In this document: one piece after another, positions 59,167-64,000 of the stretch
Layout of the letters: every line of letters begins with the position of its first letter
Numbering within the stretch: the first letter of the stretch is position 1
Notes under the pieces: generated by a model
Database searches by the model: none
What the model saw: only the letters and a program-made list of their open reading frames with translations
Told to the model about the DNA's origin: nothing
From: Streptomyces sp. NBC_01241
GTDB taxonomy: Bacteria > Actinomycetota > Actinomycetes > Streptomycetales > Streptomycetaceae
Direction: 5' to 3'
DNA length: 64,000 nt
Assembly (NCBI RefSeq): GCF_041435435.1
Contig: NZ_CP108494.1
Span: 7,784,501 to 7,848,500 of the forward strand
Made by a program: the position numbers and the translations under genes

Positions 59167-60351
59167 ATGCCCAATCCGGTACTTGACGCGATCACCGAGC
59201 GTGCGGAGGAGATCCGTGCGCTGGGACCGGCGAACGAGTCGCTCGGCCGACTGGACGACCAGACGGCCAAGGTGCTGCGGGAGACCGGGGCGATCCGGAT
59301 GCTCCAGCCGAAGACGTACGGCGGCCTGGAACTGCACCCGCGCGAGTTCGCCGAGACCATCATGCGGATCGCCGCCTGCGACGGCGCGACCGGCTGGGTC
59401 GCCGGGGTCGTCGGCGTCCACCCGTGGGAAATGGCGATGGCCGACCCCCGGGTCCAGGAGGAGGTGTGGGGCGAGGACAACGACACCTGGATCGCCTCTC
59501 CCTACGCGCCGATGGGGGTGCTCCGCCCCGTGGACGGGGGTTACGTCTTCAACGGCCACTGGCAGTTCTCCTCCGGCACCGACCACTGCGACTGGATCTT
59601 CCTCGGCGCGTTCCTGGCCGACCAGGACGGCAACAGGCTGAACCCCCCGCGGTCGGTGCACGTCGTCCTGCCGCGCTCGGACTACGAGATCGTCGAGGAC
59701 TCGTGGGACGTGGTCGGCCTGCGCGGCACCGGCAGCAAGGACATCGTCGTCAAGGACGCGTTCGTCCCGGAGTACCGGGTCATCGAGTACTCCAAGGTGG
59801 TGGACGGCACCCTGGCGAAGGAGGCCGGGCTGACCAACCCCACGTACCGCCTGCCGTTCTCCGCCGCCTTCCCGCTCGGCATCACCGCGGCCGTCATCGG
59901 CATCTGCGAGGGGGCCCTGGCCCATCACATGGCCTATCAGCGCCACCGCGTCCAGATCACCGGCACGGCCGTCAAGGACGACCCGTACGTCCTCTACGCC
60001 GTCAGTGAGGCGGCGGCGGAGATCGCGGCCTCGCGCTCGGCGCTGCTGGACAACATCTCGCAGCTCCACGACATGGTGGCGGCCGGCCGGGAGGTCACCT
60101 TCGACCGCAGGGCCGTGGGCCGGCGTACCCAGGCCCGGGCGGCGTGGCGCGCGGTGCGGGCCGTCGACGAGATCGTCGCGCGCTCCGGCGGGAACGCCAT
60201 GCGGATGGACAACCCGATCCAGCGCTTCTGGCGCGATGCCCACACCGGCCTCGCCCACGCCATCCACGTGCCCGGTTCGGTCTTCCACGCCGCCGCACTG
60301 ACGCAGCTCGACATCGAGCCGCCGCACGGACCGATGCGCTCGATGATCTGA
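59167..60351 (+). CDS. hsaA: 3-HSA hydroxylase oxygenase (HsaA), acyl-CoA dehydrogenase fold
   Basis: A 394-residue flavin-dependent monooxygenase with the acyl-CoA dehydrogenase fold; this equals the length I recall for the mycobacterial HsaA. Similar blocks: MLQPKTYGGLELHPREFAET, GATGWVAGVVGVHPWEMAMA, EEVWGEDNDTWIASPYAPMG, FSSGTDHCDWIFLG, VGLRGTGSKDIVVKDAFVPE and the C-terminal PIQRFWRDAHTG. With HsaB it hydroxylates 3-HSA to the catechol 3,4-DHSA. The ribosome-binding site is weak (GTGAGAA), suggesting coupling to hsaF, 8 bases upstream. Confidence 0.92.
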   Translation: MPNPVLDAITERAEEIRALGPANESLGRLDDQTAKVLRETGAIRMLQPKTYGGLELHPREFAETIMRIAACDGATGWVAGVVGVHPWEMAMADPRVQEEVWGEDNDTWIASPYAPMGVLRPVDGGYVFNGHWQFSSGTDHCDWIFLGAFLADQDGNRLNPPRSVHVVLPRSDYEIVEDSWDVVGLRGTGSKDIVVKDAFVPEYRVIEYSKVVDGTLAKEAGLTNPTYRLPFSAAFPLGITAAVIGICEGALAHHMAYQRHRVQITGTAVKDDPYVLYAVSEAAAEIAASRSALLDNISQLHDMVAAGREVTFDRRAVGRRTQARAAWRAVRAVDEIVARSGGNAMRMDNPIQRFWRDAHTGLAHAIHVPGSVFHAAALTQLDIEPPHGPMRSMI

Positions 60352-60425
60352 CGACCGTCACGGCACCAGCGCCCGTCCGACGAAGGACCGGCAGACCGAA
60401 AGACCGACAGATGAGGGAGGAACAC

Positions 60426-61355
60426 ATGACGCAGATACGAGGGCTGGGCTATCTCAGGGTCCAGACGCGCGACATCGAACGCTGGCGCGAACTCACCATT
60501 GACGGCCTCGGTTTCGCCGAAGGGTCCGGGCCGGATCCCGACGGTCTCTACCTGCGGATGGACGAGCGTCGGGCACGACTGGCCGTTCTGCCCGGTGACA
60601 CCGACCGGGTACTGGCCGTCGGGTGGGAGGTGCGCGACCAGTTCGCCATGGCGGCGGTCGGGCGTGCCGTCGAGGCGTCGGGCAGAGCGGTCAAGGAGCT
60701 GACGCAGAAGGAGGCCGACGAACGCGGGGTGGAAGCGGGCATCACCTTCGACGACCCCGCCGGCGTCCCCGTCGAGGTCTTCTTCGCGCCGATCCTCGAC
60801 CACAGCCCCGTGCTCACCGGCTTCGGCCAGGCCTTCGTCACCGGCGGCCAGGGCATGGGCCATGTCGTCCTGCCCACGACCTGCATGGAGGAGACCGTCT
60901 CCTTCTACACCGAGGTCCTCGGCTTCCTGCCGCGCGGAGCGATCAGGCTCGCCGGCACGGATCCCGACACCCCGCCCCGCCGCGTGCGCTTCATGGGCGT
61001 CAACCAGCGGCACCACAGTCTGGCCGTCTGCCCCGCGCCGCACGGGCAGGAACCGGGCCTGATCCACCTCATGGCCGAGGTCGACAGCCTGGACGCGGTG
61101 GGCCGCGCGCTCGACAGCGTGGGGCGGCTCGGCTTCTCGATCTCCTCCACCCTGGGCCGGCACACCAACGACAAGATGGTCTCCTTCTACGTGCGCGCGC
61201 CCGGCGGCTGGGACATCGAGTACGGCTGCGAGGGCATGCTCGTCGACGAGACGTACTACACCGCGGAGGAGATCACCGCGGACAGCTACTGGGGCCACGA
61301 CTGGTCCGGTTCGGAGCCGCTCGCGGCCTTCACCCCGCCCGAGGCGGGGCGGTGA
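60426..61355 (+). CDS. hsaC: 3,4-DHSA extradiol dioxygenase (HsaC)
   Basis: A 309-residue two-domain type I extradiol dioxygenase (VOC superfamily). Predicted Fe(II) ligands are His146 in GMGHVVLP, His197 in RHHSLAV and Glu265 in GWDIEYGCEG; His246 in LGRHTND is a likely acid/base. It cleaves the steroid catechol A ring by meta-cleavage. ATG 60426 is the start: an upstream in-frame ATG at 60411 sits inside the AGGGAGGAA ribosome-binding site. The next gene overlaps by 4 bases. Confidence 0.93.
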   Translation: MTQIRGLGYLRVQTRDIERWRELTIDGLGFAEGSGPDPDGLYLRMDERRARLAVLPGDTDRVLAVGWEVRDQFAMAAVGRAVEASGRAVKELTQKEADERGVEAGITFDDPAGVPVEVFFAPILDHSPVLTGFGQAFVTGGQGMGHVVLPTTCMEETVSFYTEVLGFLPRGAIRLAGTDPDTPPRRVRFMGVNQRHHSLAVCPAPHGQEPGLIHLMAEVDSLDAVGRALDSVGRLGFSISSTLGRHTNDKMVSFYVRAPGGWDIEYGCEGMLVDETYYTAEEITADSYWGHDWSGSEPLAAFTPPEAGR

Positions 61356-62857
61356 GCACCTCCCGGCCAGGCGGGCCGGTGAGCGCCTCCCGGCCTGTGA
61401 CACCGGTCCCCGCCTCGTCCGTGTCCCGGTACGACGCCGAGACGGACGTACTCGTCGTCGGCTTCGGCTGCGCGGGCGCCGCCGCGGCCTTCGAAGCGGC
61501 TTCGGCCGGCGCCGAGGTCCTCGTACTGGAACGGGCCGGCGGGCCGGGCGGCTCCTCGGCCCTGTCCGGCGGCGAGCTCTACCTCGGCGGCGGCACGCCG
61601 GTACAGACCGCGTGCGGCTTCCAGGACACCCCGGACGACATGTTCGCCTATCTGAAGGCGGCGCTGGGCCCGCACGCCGACGAGGAGAAGCTGCGGGTCT
61701 ACTGCGACGAGAGCACCGGGCACTTTCAGTGGTTCGTCGACCGCGGCCTCACCTTCGAGAAGAGCCTGTGGGACGCCCCCACCTGGATGCCGCTGTCGAA
61801 GGACGGCCTCATGTGGCTGGGCGAGAACGCCTGGCCGTACAACACCGTCGCCCGCCCCGCGCCCCGCGGCCACCGCTGCGCCACCGAGTCCTACGGCGGC
61901 TGGCTGATCATGGAGAAGCTCGTTGCGGCCGCCGGGGCCGCGGGGGCGCTCACCCACACCGACACCCTGGCCACGGCGTTGATCGTGGACGACGACGGCC
62001 GGGTCGTCGGCGTCACCGCCCGGAGTTACGGCGAGGAGCGGGCCTACCGCGCCCGTAAGGGAGTGGTGCTCACCACCGGCGGCTTCGTCGACAACGAGGA
62101 GATGCTGGCCGACCACGCGCCGCACCTCGTCGGGCACGGCAGGATCAGCGACGGGCTGGACGACGGCAGCGGCATCCGGATGGCGTCCGCGACCGGCGCG
62201 GCCACCCGGCGGATGTCGGTGACCGAGATTGCGCTCACCGCCCTCCCGGCCATGGCCACCCGAGGCATGCTGGTCAACGGCCACGGGCAGCGCTTCATCA
62301 ACGAGGACGTCTACCCGGGCCTGTACAGCGTGGCCGCGGTGCTGACCCAGCCGGGCCCGTACTGGGTGATCGTCGACGAGGAGGGCTACGAGTCCGTACC
62401 CGAGGCGGAACGCTGGGGGGTGCTCCCGCAGTTCGTCGGGGAGACCCTGGCCGAGCTGGAGGAGGAGCTCGGGATGCCGGCGGGCGCGCTGGAGTCGACG
62501 GTGGGCACGTACAACACGTACGCCGCGAAGGGCCAGGACCCGTACTTCCACAAGGACGCCCGGTGGCTGCGGCCGCTGAAGGCGCCCTTCGCGGCGATCG
62601 ACCCCCGCCTCGGCTTCAACCCCGGGGAGAGCGGGAACACGGGCGCCGGTACGGGCATCGCCGGATTCACCCTCGGCGGGCTCCGCACGACCGTCGACGG
62701 CGCGGTGCTGAACGTCTCCGGCACCGCCGTTCCCGGGCTGTTCGCGGCCGGCCGGGCGGCCTCCGGCATCCATGGCGAGGGATACATCAGCGGTACGTCG
62801 CTGGGTGACGGCACGTTCTTCGGCCGCAGGGCCGGTGTGGCCGCAGCCCGCGGATAG
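61352..62857 (+). CDS. FAD-dependent 3-ketosteroid dehydrogenase-like protein (Kst4D/TesI-like)
   Basis: A 501-residue FAD protein of the fumarate reductase/KstD superfamily. The N-terminus (about 25 residues, Pro/Ser-rich) precedes VLVVGFGCAGAAAAFEAASA and LERAGGPGGSSALSGGELYL. TTGGFVDNEEML is central, with the C-terminal SGIHGEGYISGTSLGDGTFF FAD clamp. The KstD-type GxYPGPG motif is absent. Similar proteins in steroid clusters act as 3-ketosteroid Delta4-(5-alpha)-dehydrogenases, which is the best guess. GTG 61352 overlaps the hsaC stop; GTG 61379 is an alternative. Confidence 0.75.
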   Translation: MSTSRPGGPVSASRPVTPVPASSVSRYDAETDVLVVGFGCAGAAAAFEAASAGAEVLVLERAGGPGGSSALSGGELYLGGGTPVQTACGFQDTPDDMFAYLKAALGPHADEEKLRVYCDESTGHFQWFVDRGLTFEKSLWDAPTWMPLSKDGLMWLGENAWPYNTVARPAPRGHRCATESYGGWLIMEKLVAAAGAAGALTHTDTLATALIVDDDGRVVGVTARSYGEERAYRARKGVVLTTGGFVDNEEMLADHAPHLVGHGRISDGLDDGSGIRMASATGAATRRMSVTEIALTALPAMATRGMLVNGHGQRFINEDVYPGLYSVAAVLTQPGPYWVIVDEEGYESVPEAERWGVLPQFVGETLAELEEELGMPAGALESTVGTYNTYAAKGQDPYFHKDARWLRPLKAPFAAIDPRLGFNPGESGNTGAGTGIAGFTLGGLRTTVDGAVLNVSGTAVPGLFAAGRAASGIHGEGYISGTSLGDGTFFGRRAGVAAARG

Positions 62858-62865
62858 TTCTCCCG

Positions 62866-62929
62866 TGCAACGGTGAAGGGGTGGTCCTCCCACTCACATG
62901 AGCGGGCGGACCACCCCTTCACCGTTGCA
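62866..62929. terminator. 22-bp hairpin between convergent steroid operons
   Basis: TGCAACGGTGAAGGGGTGGT plus CC (62866-62887) and its complement (62908-62929) pair perfectly, with further outer pairing including wobble. It ends both the hsaD-kst4D-like operon and the kshA operon. Confidence 0.85.
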
Positions 62930-62947
62930 TGGGGGCGACCCGCTCCC

Positions 62948-63217
62948 TCACTCCTGGAGCACGGTGATCGCACCGATCAGGGCGGCCTCCCGGATCGTGT
63001 CACCGAGCGAACGGCAGCCTTCGAAGGCGCCGCCGTTCGGCCCCTCGCCGGATCCACCGGCCTGCCGCTCCGGGCAGCCCAGCATGGCCTTCGCGTCCCA
63101 CTGCACGCTCGTCTGCTGCCAGCTGCTCTTGCGCACCCGCACCTGGTTGCCGCACCGCAGGCAGGACAGCGGACGCATCGGCGCACCGTCGGTCAGCCGG
63201 TTGTCCTCGCGCGGCAT
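62948..63217 (-). CDS. Small Cys-containing protein coupled to kshA
   Basis: An 89-residue protein that starts at ATG 63217, sharing one base with the kshA stop (TGATG), so it is translationally coupled. Four Cys are present: a CLRC pair (19, 22), Cys48 in MLGCPE and Cys68 in FEGC. They could bind zinc or a small Fe-S cluster. Trp33 and Trp40 lie between. I do not recognise the family. Its place suggests an accessory role in KshA assembly, electron transfer or regulation. Confidence 0.7.
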   Translation of the reverse strand: MPREDNRLTDGAPMRPLSCLRCGNQVRVRKSSWQQTSVQWDAKAMLGCPERQAGGSGEGPNGGAFEGCRSLGDTIREAALIGAITVLQE

Positions 63218-64000
63218 CAGACGGGCCGGCTCTCGGCCGCGGCCTTGCGGGCGAGGTTGGCCTCGACCTCCTTCTGCCAGGCCAAGACGGGACGGGTGGT
63301 GTCGAGCTCGAACTCGAAGCGATCCACCATCTCCGGCCCGACGTCGGCGACATCGACGTAGAACTGCTCGTACCAGCGGCGCAGTTGGTAGACCGGGCCG
63401 TCCTCCTCGCACAGCAGGGGGTTGTCGATGCGGGTCTTGTTCTTCCAGATCGCGATGTCCTGTTCGAAGCCCAGCCTGATGAAATCGGCCATGTTCGTGG
63501 CCAGCTCGTCGGCTTCCGCGCCCTCCAGGCTGTCCGAGCGCTTGACGATGATGCCGTACTGCAGGACGAATCGGTCGGCGCTCACCGGGTAGTGACAGTT
63601 GATCAGGACCGACTGCACATCGCCCGTGTCGTAGTGGTAGGTGAGGTCGTCGATCATGAACGACGGGCCGTGGTAGGCCGCCACCGACGTGCTGCCGGTC
63701 GTCTTCGGCTGACCGTCCTGCGCCTGCGGGCGCGCGTCCGGTCGGCCCGTGCCCCGCATGAACTGGGTGGCGGTGTGACCCTCGAAGACGTTCTTGAAGA
63801 ACGTCGGGAACGAGTAGTGCACATAGAAGAAGTGCGCCATGTCCACGACGTTGTCGACGACTTCGCGGCAATTGGCGTCCACGACGGTCTCGTACCAGAT
63901 CCAGTCGGTCCACGCGTCGCTCGTCGCCCCCTCGATGCGGGGGATCGTGACGTCCGCCGGCGGCGGGTTCCCCTCCGGGTCGTTCCAGACGAAGAGCATC
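63217..64000 (-). CDS. kshA: 3-ketosteroid 9-alpha-hydroxylase oxygenase (KshA), C-terminal part
   Basis: About 261 codons of a Rieske oxygenase; the gene continues beyond the window end, so the Rieske [2Fe-2S] motif is not visible. The mononuclear iron motif is NVVDMAHFFYVHYSFP (two His), with a more distal acidic ligand expected near FEQDIAIWKNK. KshA-like text includes FVWNDPEGNPPP, YHGPSFMIDDLTYHYDTGDV, SADRFVLQYGIIVKRSD and YEQFYVDVADVGPEMVDRFE. It inserts the 9-alpha hydroxyl using electrons from KshB. Confidence 0.92.
   Translation of the reverse strand, partial: MLFVWNDPEGNPPPADVTIPRIEGATSDAWTDWIWYETVVDANCREVVDNVVDMAHFFYVHYSFPTFFKNVFEGHTATQFMRGTGRPDARPQAQDGQPKTTGSTSVAAYHGPSFMIDDLTYHYDTGDVQSVLINCHYPVSADRFVLQYGIIVKRSDSLEGAEADELATNMADFIRLGFEQDIAIWKNKTRIDNPLLCEEDGPVYQLRRWYEQFYVDVADVGPEMVDRFEFELDTTRPVLAWQKEVEANLARKAAAESRPV

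Overview
The window is high-GC actinobacterial DNA, and several features point to Streptomyces: a conservon operon (sensor kinase, roadblock, DUF742, Ras-like GTPase), many GTG/TTG starts with 4-bp GTGA/ATGA overlaps, twin-arginine secreted hydrolases, LacI-regulated sugar loci, and decayed IS701/IS1380/IS3/IS630 copies. No rRNA, CRISPR array or complete phage is visible.

Layout. (1) 1-2219: tail of a DUF6529-type membrane protein, a patchwork of transposase remnants, and a sulfite-oxidase-type molybdoenzyme. (2) 2732-7126: a five-gene conservon operon (cvnA-B-C-D plus a GAF protein). Its GTPase carries a roughly 150-residue low-complexity N-terminal extension. (3) 7133-20896: a secreted glycan/glycoprotein utilisation locus. 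It holds a DUF2264 protein, a polysaccharide lyase family 8 enzyme, an M60 mucinase-like protease, a LacI regulator, a 2-hydroxyacid dehydrogenase, an LplB/LplC/solute-binding ABC importer and a secreted M1 aminopeptidase. (4) 20987-27038: a second LacI regulator with a triple 13-bp operator array, a NitT/TauT-type ABC importer, a remnant of a sugar phosphate isomerase-like gene, and a transketolase split into two genes. (5) 27168-33265: tRNA-Pro(GGG) with its terminator, then a dpp-like oligopeptide ABC operon on the minus strand. (6) 33851-36369: a graveyard of IS701, IS3 (with an internal inversion), IS630 and cobN fragments. (7) 37033-50190: a RiPP gene cluster. It encodes a leader-binding protein, a precursor whose last 26 residues are all Ser/Cys/Thr, a YcaO cyclodehydratase, a SagB-type azoline dehydrogenase, a split LanB dehydratase, an M50 protease with a PqqD-like domain, and an ABC exporter. 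(8) 50261-51344: a thiolase cut off at a junction with integrase and ATPase fragments, next to a degenerate copy of sequence found downstream of tRNA-Pro. (9) 51759-64000: a steroid A/B-ring degradation cluster (IclR regulator, hsaB, hsaD, kstD, kshB, hsaG, hsaF, hsaA, hsaC, a kst4D-like gene, a small Cys protein, and kshA running off the window end).

How the genes work together. Locus 3 would depolymerise uronic-acid polysaccharide and glycoprotein outside the cell and import the oligosaccharides. Locus 7 would convert a Ser/Cys/Thr-only core into a densely azole-containing, probably dehydroalanine-bearing linear peptide, then cleave and export it. Locus 9 supplies Delta1-dehydrogenation, 9-alpha-hydroxylation, A-ring hydroxylation, meta-cleavage, hydrolysis and aldol cleavage/acylating dehydrogenation of 3-ketosteroids. 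The hydratase HsaE is not seen in the window.

The most unusual items are the all-Ser/Cys/Thr RiPP core, the prion-like/collagen-like extension on the conservon GTPase, the IS3 element whose middle is inverted in place, and the evidence that about 24 kb from tRNA-Pro to the integrase fragment may be an old integrated island. All family assignments come from reading the sequence; no database search was run.
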